Shown here piece after piece: positions 23,924 to 31,661 of a stretch of 54,593 nucleotides of DNA (within the stretch, counting starts at the first letter, position 1; each line of letters starts with the position of its first letter). The notes under the pieces were generated by a model. That model searched no databases. It was not told where the DNA came from and was given only the letters and a program-made list of their open reading frames with translations. This DNA is from Candidatus Moraniibacteriota bacterium (GTDB taxonomy: Bacteria > Patescibacteriota > Minisyncoccia > Moranbacterales > UBA11712), in NCBI GenBank assembly GCA_030679895.1, contig JAUXSN010000007.1, forward strand, positions 1-54,593, read 5' to 3'. The translations under genes were made by a program, and so were the position numbers.

Positions 23924-24502
23924 ATGGAGCCAAAGAAACTGAAATCTATCCTGGAAAGCCTTCTTTTTATCTCCGGCGAGCCGATCCGGACTTCCCGCCT
24001 TGCAAAAATCTGCGATATTCCCAAGAATGATATGGAAGCGGCCCTCGGGGAGCTGGAACAGGATTTCAAACGCGAGGAGAGAGGATTAATGATAATTTTC
24101 AAGGAAGATCTTGTCCAATTGGCCACTGATCCTCAAAATCAGGAATTTGTGAATCAGCTGGTTAGCGGCGAACTGGGATCCGACCTGTCGCGCTCGTCTC
24201 TCGAAACCCTTTCTATTGTTGCCTATCGCGGTCCCATTTCCCGAGTTCAAATTGAAGTTATCCGGGGCGTAAACTGCAGCTATGTCTTGCGAAGCCTGCT
24301 TTTGAGGGGCCTGGTCGAAAGAAAAGAAGAATCCGACGTGAGAGGATATTTATATGAAATATCATTTAATTTTTTGAAAAATCTGGGAATTGGAAATGTG
24401 AAGGATCTTCCGGAGTGGGAGAAACTGTCAAAAAACGAAAAGGTGGCCGAGCTTCTTAAAACAAACCTCCAGGAACCGGAAGAAAATGCGCCTCCGTCGT
24501 AA
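23924..24502 (+). CDS. scpB: segregation and condensation protein B
   Basis: Partner of ScpA in the SMC condensin. 192 residues with two winged helices. Seen: LKSILESLLFISGEPIRTSR at the N-terminus, LSRSSLETLSIVAYRGPISR in the second winged helix, the family's best signature, and EIRGVNC-like VIRGVNCSYVLRSLLLRGLV after it. The C-terminal tail is short and acidic. It sits between scpA and the D,D-carboxypeptidase gene. Confidence 0.95.
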   Translation: MEPKKLKSILESLLFISGEPIRTSRLAKICDIPKNDMEAALGELEQDFKREERGLMIIFKEDLVQLATDPQNQEFVNQLVSGELGSDLSRSSLETLSIVAYRGPISRVQIEVIRGVNCSYVLRSLLLRGLVERKEESDVRGYLYEISFNFLKNLGIGNVKDLPEWEKLSKNEKVAELLKTNLQEPEENAPPS

Positions 24503-24532
24503 GCGTAAAAAGAAGATCATAAAAATCATTTC

Positions 24533-25558
24533 ATGAATACTATAGCCGGCGTAATCTTAATCCTCTTTTTTCCCGCTCAATATTATTTGTACGGTTTTTT
24601 CACGGCGCCTGAAAACTTCAATCGATCACCCGCCGCCCAAGTCGAAGGCGCAACCTCGGAAAAATACAAATCTTCGAGTGAAAAAAGCCTCAAAGGCAGA
24701 CTCTCCAACCAAAAAAATGAAAATAGCAATTATGGAGGCTCGGGACTAATTCCCGAGAGAAAGAAGGATTATTACAATACAAAAATTTTCGCCGGATCAT
24801 CAGTAGTTATCGACGTCGATTCCGGCACTATTTTGCATTACGACAACGGGAGGGGAAAAATACCCATCGCTTCCCTGACTAAAATAATGACAGCCGTTCT
24901 GGTCTTAGAAAACGTGAAGAACCTGGACGAACCGGTGACTGTTGATGAAGAAGCCCTATCGGCTGACGGAACTAAAGTTGGCTGTCCCCAGACGGGATAT
25001 TGCGTGGATGAAAGGCTTCATATCGGCGAGAAAGTCACTGTCGGCGATCTTTTGATGGCTATGCTCCTTGACAGCGCCAATGACGCCGCTATCGCTCTTG
25101 GCAAGTATATCGCCGGTTCGCAAAAAGATTTTGCCGGCCTTATGAACGACAAAGCTAAAGATTTGAGCCTCATGGATTCTCATTTCTGCAATCCGTCCGG
25201 GCTTGACGAGGATGATTGTTATTCATCCGCCTACGATATTGCCCGCATTGCCGCCTATTCAATGCAATATGAAAAGATCTGGAAGATAATGAAAACTCCG
25301 GAAATTGAAATCAGTTCAACCGACGGAAAATACACCCATAAACTCAAAAATACGGATCTTCTCCTTGACCAAATCCCGAATTGCCTGGGCGGAAAAACGG
25401 GTTTTACGTATAATGCCGGAAAATCCCTGATGATGGCGGCCGCGGATCCTTCCGGCGAACGCCATAAGATAATCGCCGTGATACTAAACGACAACGAACG
25501 CTGGGCGGATATGAAAAAGCTGATAGACTGGACTTTTGAAAATTATAATTGGAAATAA
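24533..25558 (+). CDS. D-alanyl-D-alanine carboxypeptidase (peptidase S11, PBP5/6 family)
   Basis: Trims the terminal D-Ala from peptidoglycan pentapeptides outside the membrane. 341 residues. A hydrophobic N-terminal signal or anchor (about residues 3-22) is followed by a low-complexity linker to about residue 80. The serine-peptidase triad motifs are complete: SLTK with nucleophile S114 and K117, SAN at 181-183, and KTG at 288-290. It ends soon after the catalytic domain, lacking the C-terminal amphipathic anchor of PBP5, so the N-terminal helix is the likely anchor. It ends one base before the mraY start codon, tying it to cell-wall synthesis. Confidence 0.93.
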   Translation: MNTIAGVILILFFPAQYYLYGFFTAPENFNRSPAAQVEGATSEKYKSSSEKSLKGRLSNQKNENSNYGGSGLIPERKKDYYNTKIFAGSSVVIDVDSGTILHYDNGRGKIPIASLTKIMTAVLVLENVKNLDEPVTVDEEALSADGTKVGCPQTGYCVDERLHIGEKVTVGDLLMAMLLDSANDAAIALGKYIAGSQKDFAGLMNDKAKDLSLMDSHFCNPSGLDEDDCYSSAYDIARIAAYSMQYEKIWKIMKTPEIEISSTDGKYTHKLKNTDLLLDQIPNCLGGKTGFTYNAGKSLMMAAADPSGERHKIIAVILNDNERWADMKKLIDWTFENYNWK

Positions 25559-25559
25559 T

Positions 25560-26648
25560 ATGCATTTTGCCGACATTACAACTATTCCCGCCGCGATGGC
25601 AGTTTTCAAGATTTGGATCTTGGGCACCTTTGCTTTTGTTTTGGCTATGGCCTGGACGCCGATTCTGACTCATTTTCTCTACAAATACAAAATCGGCATA
25701 AAGATCAAGGAAAATTCCGTTGACGGCCGAAAGGCTCCCATTTATCACGGCCTGCATAAGGATAAAAGCGGAACACCTTCGATGGGGGGGGCTTTAATTT
25801 GGGCGACTGTCCTTTTTTTAGCCGTATTTGCTCACTTTTTCACCCCTTTTTTTGATGCGAAAATAATCACCCGGCTCGATTTTTTGAGCCGTTCCCAAAC
25901 CTGGCTGCCTCTTTTTGCCCTCGTTTCCGCCGCCATTCTCGGTGCTTTTGACGATATCTTCAGCGCGAAAGGCTGGGGATCAAATAAAGGGGGCGGGATC
26001 CGGTTTCTTTTCCGTTTTGGGTGGCTATTTCTCATCGCTATTCTGGGAGCTCTTTGGTTTTATTTCAAGCTTGATTTTCACGCTATTCACATACCGGGAG
26101 TGGGCGACCTTGCGATAGGCTGGTGGTATATCCCTTTCTTCGTTTTTGTGGTGCTGGCCACGGCTTTTTCTTCCAATGAAACCGACGGCCTCGACGGCCT
26201 AAACGGCGGGATACTTTTGATCGCTTTCGCGGCCTTCGGAGCAATAGCTTTCACTCAAAGCAAGATTGATCTCGCGGCTTTTTGCGCCGTTATTTGCGGT
26301 TCACTTCTCGCTTTTCTTTGGTTTAATATATACCCCGCCCGTTTTTTTATGGGCGATACGGGATCGATCTCGCTTGGGGCAACCCTGGCTGTTGTCGCTA
26401 TGCTCACTAACTCTGTTTTGGTTTTGCCGATAATTTGCCTCGTCTATGTTATTGAATCTTTATCAGTGATAGTCCAGCTGACATCCAAAAAATTATTTGG
26501 ACGCAAGATTTTTTTGTCCACGCCGATTCACCATCATTTCGAAGCTAAAGGCTGGCCGGAGACTAAAATAACCATGCGGGCCTGGATCCTGACCGGCGTT
26601 ACGGCGGGAATCGGACTCATAATCGGAATATTAGGAATGGGAAAATGA
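25560..26648 (+). CDS. mraY: phospho-N-acetylmuramoyl-pentapeptide-transferase
   Basis: Integral membrane enzyme that makes lipid I from UDP-MurNAc-pentapeptide and undecaprenyl phosphate. 362 residues from ATG 25560, which directly follows the stop of the carboxypeptidase gene with GGA as the ribosome site. About ten helices. Catalytic motifs are visible: DDIFSAKGWG-type DD pair near residue 125, NETDGLDGLNGG near 208, and the MraY hallmark PIHHHFEAKGWPE near 323. An upstream TTG would add eight residues but lies inside the previous gene. Ends with TGA. Its neighbours cover chromosome segregation and wall trimming rather than the standard mra cluster. Confidence 0.95.
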   Translation: MHFADITTIPAAMAVFKIWILGTFAFVLAMAWTPILTHFLYKYKIGIKIKENSVDGRKAPIYHGLHKDKSGTPSMGGALIWATVLFLAVFAHFFTPFFDAKIITRLDFLSRSQTWLPLFALVSAAILGAFDDIFSAKGWGSNKGGGIRFLFRFGWLFLIAILGALWFYFKLDFHAIHIPGVGDLAIGWWYIPFFVFVVLATAFSSNETDGLDGLNGGILLIAFAAFGAIAFTQSKIDLAAFCAVICGSLLAFLWFNIYPARFFMGDTGSISLGATLAVVAMLTNSVLVLPIICLVYVIESLSVIVQLTSKKLFGRKIFLSTPIHHHFEAKGWPETKITMRAWILTGVTAGIGLIIGILGMGK

Positions 26649-26732
26649 TCGCCAGTGAACAACAATCAATGAACAATAATCGATCGATAATTTAAAAATA
26701 AAAATACTGATCACTGATCGCTGATCGCTAAA
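26645..26732. repeat. intergenic imperfect inverted repeat rich in TGATC words
   Basis: The mraY-pgk gap holds GATCGCCAGTGAAC and AATCAATGAACAATAATCG on the left and ACTGATCACTGATCGCTGAT on the right; the two sides are imperfect reverse complements (for example GATC-CAGTGA against TCACTGATC). It belongs to the iterated-word class also seen at 18858, 20284 and 36968. No terminator or promoter was recognised in it. Confidence 0.6.
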
Positions 26733-26735
26733 AAA

Positions 26736-27779
26736 ATGAAATATTTAAAAGACATCGATTTTAAAAACAAACGTGTATTATTAAGGACGGACTTCAATGT
26801 TCCGCTTGAAAACGGGAAAGTGAAAGACGACTGGAGAATCCGGGCTGTTTTGCCAACCATAAAATATATCTTGAAGCAGCCCAAGTCCAAAATTGTCATC
26901 ATTTCTCACCTTGGCCGGCCGGAAGGAAAAATTGATCCTAAATTTTCACTACGCCCGGTGGCGAAAAAATTAGGCGAAATTATTGGCCGGAAAATCGTTT
27001 TTATTGAGGATATGCTAAACAACGAAGGAAATGATATCATAAGATCATTAGGAGAAGGGGAAATAGCGCTCGCGGAGAATATCCGATTCTATCCGGAAGA
27101 AGAAAAAGATGATGAAAATTTCGCCATTAATCTCTGTCATCATTTCGGAGTCTTTGTGAATGACGCTTTTAGCGCCACTCATCGCGCCCATGCAACAGTA
27201 GCTCAAATTCCCCGCTTCAAACCCAGTTGCGCCGGACTTTTGATGGAAAAAGAAATAGATGAATTATCAAAAGCCCTAAAGCCGCCAAAGAGGCCTTCGA
27301 TAGCCGTAATCGGAGGCGCGAAAATAGAAACAAAACTTCCCTTAATTGAAAGCCTGGCTGATATTTATGACGTTGTTTTGGTTGGGGGACGGGTAGCCGT
27401 CGAAGCTCAAGAAAAAAAGATAGCTTTTAAGCAGAATGTCGTTTTTCCCGACGATTATATAGACGGGACTCTCGACATCGGCCCCAAAACAACCGAGAAA
27501 TACAAAATGGCTATTTCAGCCGCGTCTTTTCTCGTCTGGAACGGCCCGATGGGAAAATTTGAAGAAGAAAAATACCGGAAAGGAACAGAGGAAATATATG
27601 CGGCTATTATCAGCTCGGACGCGTATAAAATCGCCGGGGGAGGCGAGTCGGTCGAATTTATCAATTCTCAAAATGGCGCGGATAAGTTCGATTTCATTTC
27701 CTCCGGCGGAGGAGCCATGCTCGAATTTTTGAGCGGAAAAAAATTGCCAGGAATCGTCGCTTTGGAAAACAACCTTTAA
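26736..27779 (+). CDS. pgk: phosphoglycerate kinase
   Basis: Makes ATP from 1,3-bisphosphoglycerate in lower glycolysis. 347 residues, about 40-50 shorter than typical bacterial forms. Seen: LLRTDFNVPLENGKVKDDWR at the N-terminus with the substrate Asp/Asn, SHLGRPEG, the ENIRFYPEE segment, AVIGGAKIETKLPLI for nucleotide binding, WNGPMGKFE and the closing GGGESVEF and SSGGGAMLEFL. The usual GGGMA loop reads GGRVA here. First of five co-directional energy genes: pgk, eno, gpmI, PfkB kinase, acyl-CoA synthetase. Confidence 0.95.
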   Translation: MKYLKDIDFKNKRVLLRTDFNVPLENGKVKDDWRIRAVLPTIKYILKQPKSKIVIISHLGRPEGKIDPKFSLRPVAKKLGEIIGRKIVFIEDMLNNEGNDIIRSLGEGEIALAENIRFYPEEEKDDENFAINLCHHFGVFVNDAFSATHRAHATVAQIPRFKPSCAGLLMEKEIDELSKALKPPKRPSIAVIGGAKIETKLPLIESLADIYDVVLVGGRVAVEAQEKKIAFKQNVVFPDDYIDGTLDIGPKTTEKYKMAISAASFLVWNGPMGKFEEEKYRKGTEEIYAAIISSDAYKIAGGGESVEFINSQNGADKFDFISSGGGAMLEFLSGKKLPGIVALENNL

Positions 27780-27780
27780 A

Positions 27781-27789
27781 TGCTATAAT
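27781..27789 (+). promoter_or_regulatory. eno extended -10 promoter
   Basis: TGCTATAAT, a perfect extended -10 box, lies just after the pgk stop. Expected start near 27796 and a 17-nt leader before the eno ATG at 27813. It would allow eno to be transcribed apart from pgk. Confidence 0.6.
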
Positions 27790-27812
27790 ATTTACAGTTA
27801 AACACTTTTTTT

Positions 27813-29060
27813 ATGCCAAAAATAAAGAAAATTTCAGCTCTCGAAATTCTTGATTCAAGGGGAAATCCGACCGTAAAAGCGAACATAATTCTTGATAATG
27901 GTGTTGTCGGCGCCGCATCTGTTCCTTCAGGAGCTTCTACGGGAACATACGAAGCGTTGGAATTGCGCGATAGGGATACGCGCTATGGCGGATTGGGAGT
28001 TTTGAACGCGTGCGAAAATATCGAAAGAAATATCTCGAAAAAATTGATTGGATTCGATGCGGCTGATCAGAAAAAAATTGATGAGGCTATGATCGAACTT
28101 GACGGGACAGATGATAAATCGAATTTGGGAGCAAACGCCATCCTGGCAGTTTCTCTGGCAACGGCTCGCGCCGCAGCTAGCAGCGAAAATATTCCTTTGT
28201 ACGAATATCTTGCCGAAACGTTCAAATTTAAGAAGCCAAAAACAATGCCGACGGTTTTTTTCAATGTGATAAATGGCGGGGCGCATGCCGATTCAGGACT
28301 ATCTATCCAGGAATTTCAAATTATTCCCCGAGAATTCAAAAGTTTTTCTGAAAAACTGCGTGTGGCCAGTGAGGTATACCATAAACTCAAAGAACTTCTT
28401 GCGAATTCAGGCTATACGGTCGGCGTGGGAGACGAGGGCGGATTCGCGCCGAAACTCGACAGTCACAGTGAAGCCTTTGAATTTATCACGAGAGCCATCG
28501 AAGAAGCGGGATATAAGGAAAAAATCTCACTTGGGATTGATGCGGCCGCCTCGTATTTTTTCGACGCCAGCGAAAACAGCTATACGTTGAAACCGGAAAA
28601 TATTTCCCTTGAGCCTGAAAGGCTGATTGCTCTCTATCAGGAATGGATGAAAAAATACAACATTATTTCCCTTGAGGACGGACTTGCGGAAGATGATTTT
28701 GAAAGCTGGAAAAAAATGAATGAAAAAATCGGGCAAGATTTTTTGGTCGTCGGTGACGATCTCTTAGTGACTAATATCGGCCGCTTGGAAAAATCTCTCT
28801 CATTTTCTGCGGTAAATGCTGCAATTGTGAAGCCAAACCAGATCGGGACGCTCTCCGAAACGATGAATTTCATCAAAAAATGCCAGAAAAACAAAATCAA
28901 ATGCATTGTTTCTCATCGTAGTGGAGAAACAGAAGACGCTTTTGATGCCGACCTGGCTGTCGCCACGGGAGCAGAATACGTCAAATTCGGCGCGCCCTGC
29001 CGGGGAGAGCGCACGGCAAAATACAATCGAATGCTCGAAATAGAAAAGTTTATAATGTGA
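27813..29060 (+). CDS. eno: enolase
   Basis: Converts 2-phosphoglycerate to phosphoenolpyruvate. 415 residues, normal length. Seen: EILDSRGNPTVKANI at the N-terminus, VPSGASTGTYEALELRD with the flexible loop, FNVINGGAHADSGLSIQEF, VGDEGGFAP with the catalytic Glu, SLEDGLAEDDFESW, VGDDLLVTN with a metal-binding Asp, KPNQIGTLSETM with the catalytic Lys, and SHRSGETED near the C-terminus. All active-site elements are present. It is 15 nt upstream of gpmI. Confidence 0.97.
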   Translation: MPKIKKISALEILDSRGNPTVKANIILDNGVVGAASVPSGASTGTYEALELRDRDTRYGGLGVLNACENIERNISKKLIGFDAADQKKIDEAMIELDGTDDKSNLGANAILAVSLATARAAASSENIPLYEYLAETFKFKKPKTMPTVFFNVINGGAHADSGLSIQEFQIIPREFKSFSEKLRVASEVYHKLKELLANSGYTVGVGDEGGFAPKLDSHSEAFEFITRAIEEAGYKEKISLGIDAAASYFFDASENSYTLKPENISLEPERLIALYQEWMKKYNIISLEDGLAEDDFESWKKMNEKIGQDFLVVGDDLLVTNIGRLEKSLSFSAVNAAIVKPNQIGTLSETMNFIKKCQKNKIKCIVSHRSGETEDAFDADLAVATGAEYVKFGAPCRGERTAKYNRMLEIEKFIM

Positions 29061-29075
29061 GTTTACTACCTCTAA

Positions 29076-30617
29076 ATGAAAAAAACAAAACCGACAATTC
29101 TTGCCATTCTTGACGGATGGGGAATTGGAGCAAAGGATGATACGAACGCGATTTGGCTTGCCAAGACGCCGGTTTTTGATTATTTATTCGAAAAATATCC
29201 TTATACGGAGCTGAACGCGACCGGTACGGCCGTCGGACTTGATAATCGCCAAACCAGCGGATCGGAAACCGGCCATATGAACATCGGCGCCGGCAGAATC
29301 GTGAAGCAGGATTCAAGAAAAATATCCGAAAGCATCAATACGGGAACTTTTTTTCATAATGCCGCCTTTCTTGGCGCGATTTCGCACGTCAAAAAGAATA
29401 AGGCGAACCTTCATCTCGCGGGACTATTGGGAAATGAAGACAGTCCGCACATGAGCCCTTACCATCTCGAAGCCCTTTTGCTTCTTGCAAAAAGAAACAA
29501 CGTAAAAAATGTCTTTATTCATTTTTTCACCGACGGGCGGGATTCATACCCCAAAAGCGCGCTGGCGCATCTCGCAGACTGGGAGAAGAGAATGAAGCAA
29601 ATCGGCGTAGGCAAAATCGCGAGCCTCATCGGCCGCTTTTACGCGATGGATCGGGCAAAAAATTGGGATCGGCTGAAAATCGCCTATGATCTTATGGTAT
29701 CCGGCAAGGGGAAAAAGTTCAGCGAGGCAAAGGGCGCCGTGAGATATTATTATCAAAATAAACTTACCGACGAATATATAAAACCATCGCTTATCGATGG
29801 AAAAGGGGAGAAGTTTGTTACAATAAACAATAATGATTCAGTAATATTTTTCAATCTTCGCTCTGATCGCGCCCGGCAGTTCGCGAAACTCTTTGTTCTT
29901 GAAAAATCAAAGGAAACAAAATTGCCTGTGCCGCGTCTCAAAAATTTGTATTTTGTCGCAATGACAAATTTTGGACCGGACCTTCCGGTGCATACCGCTT
30001 TTCAGGACCATCCGGTTAACGGAACATTGCCCGCTGCGCTTACAAAGTTTTCCCAGCTTTACATAGCCGAAACGGAAAAATTCGCGCATATAACGTATTT
30101 TTTGAATGGCGGCTATGCGGATGCTCTCAACGGCGAAGATCGCCTGATGATTCCGTCGCCCGTCACTGACAATTATGCCAAAATTCCGCAAATGTCAGCG
30201 GAAAAAATCACGCAAAAAGTTTTGGGATTTTTGAAAAAAGAAAAGTATAATTTTACGGCGATCAATTTTGCCAACGCCGATATGATCGGACATACCGGAG
30301 AAATAAAAGCGGCAGTCAAAGCGGTTGAATGCGTGGATAGAAATCTCGGAAAATTATATAAAGAGTTGCAAAAGTGCGGCGGAAATCTGATTGTCACCGC
30401 CGATCATGGAAATGCCGATTGTATGTGGGACAAAAAAGCGAAACTTCCGATGACCTTTCATACTAAAAATCCGGTGCCGTTTATTTTAGCCGGCGATAAA
30501 TATAAAAAAATTAAATTGCAATCGAACGGAGTTTTGGGAAATATCGCGCCGACCATTTGCGATGTTTTGCAAATCGGAAAATTACCGGAAATGAAACTTG
30601 AAAGTTTGCTAAAATAA
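29076..30617 (+). CDS. gpmI: 2,3-bisphosphoglycerate-independent phosphoglycerate mutase
   Basis: Interconverts 3- and 2-phosphoglycerate using two Mn ions and a phosphoserine. 513 residues, normal length. Seen: ILDGWGIG at the N-terminus with the first metal Asp, TSGSETGHMNIGAGR with the nucleophilic Ser, FTDGRDSYPKSA, IGRFYAMDRAKNWDR, FFNLRSDRARQ, and the metal-binding end INFANADMIGHTG and TADHGNADCMWD. Its place between eno and a PfkB kinase completes the lower glycolytic set in one operon-like run. Confidence 0.97.
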   Translation: MKKTKPTILAILDGWGIGAKDDTNAIWLAKTPVFDYLFEKYPYTELNATGTAVGLDNRQTSGSETGHMNIGAGRIVKQDSRKISESINTGTFFHNAAFLGAISHVKKNKANLHLAGLLGNEDSPHMSPYHLEALLLLAKRNNVKNVFIHFFTDGRDSYPKSALAHLADWEKRMKQIGVGKIASLIGRFYAMDRAKNWDRLKIAYDLMVSGKGKKFSEAKGAVRYYYQNKLTDEYIKPSLIDGKGEKFVTINNNDSVIFFNLRSDRARQFAKLFVLEKSKETKLPVPRLKNLYFVAMTNFGPDLPVHTAFQDHPVNGTLPAALTKFSQLYIAETEKFAHITYFLNGGYADALNGEDRLMIPSPVTDNYAKIPQMSAEKITQKVLGFLKKEKYNFTAINFANADMIGHTGEIKAAVKAVECVDRNLGKLYKELQKCGGNLIVTADHGNADCMWDKKAKLPMTFHTKNPVPFILAGDKYKKIKLQSNGVLGNIAPTICDVLQIGKLPEMKLESLLK

Positions 30618-30634
30618 TTCATAATTTTTCAAAA

Positions 30635-31609
30635 ATGAAATACGATCTCGTCGCTATCGGCTCGGCCGTCAAAGATATCTTTCTTGTCACTGATCGGGGA
30701 AAAATTTTCAAAACTCCGAAAGATAAATTGGCCCCCGAATGGCTGGGGTTTGAATTGGGAGAAAAAATATGCGTGAGTGAAGAATACGAATGCCTGGGAG
30801 GAGTGGCTGCCAGCGTCGCAATCGGGACGACCAAATTAAATTTGAAAACAGGCATCGTTTCCACCTTGGTCGCCAATTATGACTGGATTGCGGGAGAACT
30901 GAAAAAACATAGAATCGATACAAAATATCTTGCGAAACACATTCCCCAGCTTCTGTCTCTTTCCGTCATCATTGTGGACAAATATACCAGCGAACGGGTA
31001 ATTTTATACAACCAATCCTCCGGAAAAATTGATATAGACCTCCTGAAAATGCCAAAAGCCGAATACTATTGCGTCTCGTCCCTGACCGGAAAATGGGCCA
31101 AAAATGTGCTTAAAATTGTTGATTTTCTAAAGAAAAATAAGGCAAAATTGATCATCCTTCCCAGCACCAACCAAATCCGGGAGGGATTCAACGATCTTAA
31201 AAAACTTTTAGGAGCGGCGGAAATCCTCATTCTGAACCGCAACGAAGCCGTTGAAATAGCCAGCCATCTCAAAATAAAAGATTTCGGCATGAAAAATTTG
31301 TTCAAAGTCCTCCATGATCTCGGCCCTAAAACCATTTGTATCACCGACGGAACAAAAGGGGCTTGGTCCAGCGACGGAAAGCAAATCCTCCACAGCCCGA
31401 TAATAAAAGTGAAAGCCGTTGATTCTACCGGCGCCGGCGACGCGTTCGCCAGCGGATTTCTGGGATTTTATCTCAAAGGCGCCACTCTCGAAGCTTCTCT
31501 CAAGGCCGGAGTCATTAACAGCGCCAGCGTCGTGAAATACGTGGGAACGATGAAGGGACTCCTGACGAAAAAAGAAATATTGGGAGATCCTAACCTTTCC
31601 CAATATTAA
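30635..31609 (+). CDS. PfkB-family carbohydrate/nucleoside kinase
   Basis: 324 residues with the ribokinase fold. The C-terminal signature DSTGAGDAFASGFLGFY (G267 region) contains the catalytic Asp; the N-terminal GG signature is ECLGGVAASVAIGTTKL near 50-65; the ATP-site strand ICITDGTKGAW is also seen. The substrate is not clear: ribokinase, adenosine kinase-like and fructokinase-like members share these motifs. Placement within glycolysis genes suggests sugar entry or, in CPR bacteria, nucleoside salvage to glycolysis. Its last residues (NLSQY) are encoded by a dispersed palindromic element that also ends the unknown gene at 54360. Confidence 0.85.
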   Translation: MKYDLVAIGSAVKDIFLVTDRGKIFKTPKDKLAPEWLGFELGEKICVSEEYECLGGVAASVAIGTTKLNLKTGIVSTLVANYDWIAGELKKHRIDTKYLAKHIPQLLSLSVIIVDKYTSERVILYNQSSGKIDIDLLKMPKAEYYCVSSLTGKWAKNVLKIVDFLKKNKAKLIILPSTNQIREGFNDLKKLLGAAEILILNRNEAVEIASHLKIKDFGMKNLFKVLHDLGPKTICITDGTKGAWSSDGKQILHSPIIKVKAVDSTGAGDAFASGFLGFYLKGATLEASLKAGVINSASVVKYVGTMKGLLTKKEILGDPNLSQY

Positions 31610-31622
31610 ATGTCAGGAAAAC
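31591..31622. repeat. dispersed palindromic element at the pfkB 3' end
   Basis: TAACCTTTCCCAATATTAAA followed by TGTCAGGAAAAC matches the segment at 54315-54346 at about 28 of 32 positions. The halves are imperfect reverse complements (TTTCCC... against ...AGGAAA). In both places it encodes the C-terminal residues NLSQ in the same frame. Confidence 0.78.
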
Positions 31623-31646
31623 GGAAGAGCCTTTTTTTGGCTTTTG

Positions 31647-31655
31647 TGCTATAAT
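31647..31655 (+). promoter_or_regulatory. leaderless promoter of the acyl-CoA synthetase gene
   Basis: TGCTATAAT, consensus extended -10. The box ends at 31655 and the ATG begins at 31662, exactly the 7-nt spacing seen at rnpB, so the mRNA should begin with the start codon. A small hairpin AAGAGCC/GGCTTTT just upstream (31625-31645) may end the pfkB transcript. Confidence 0.68.
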
Positions 31656-31661
31656 TTGACC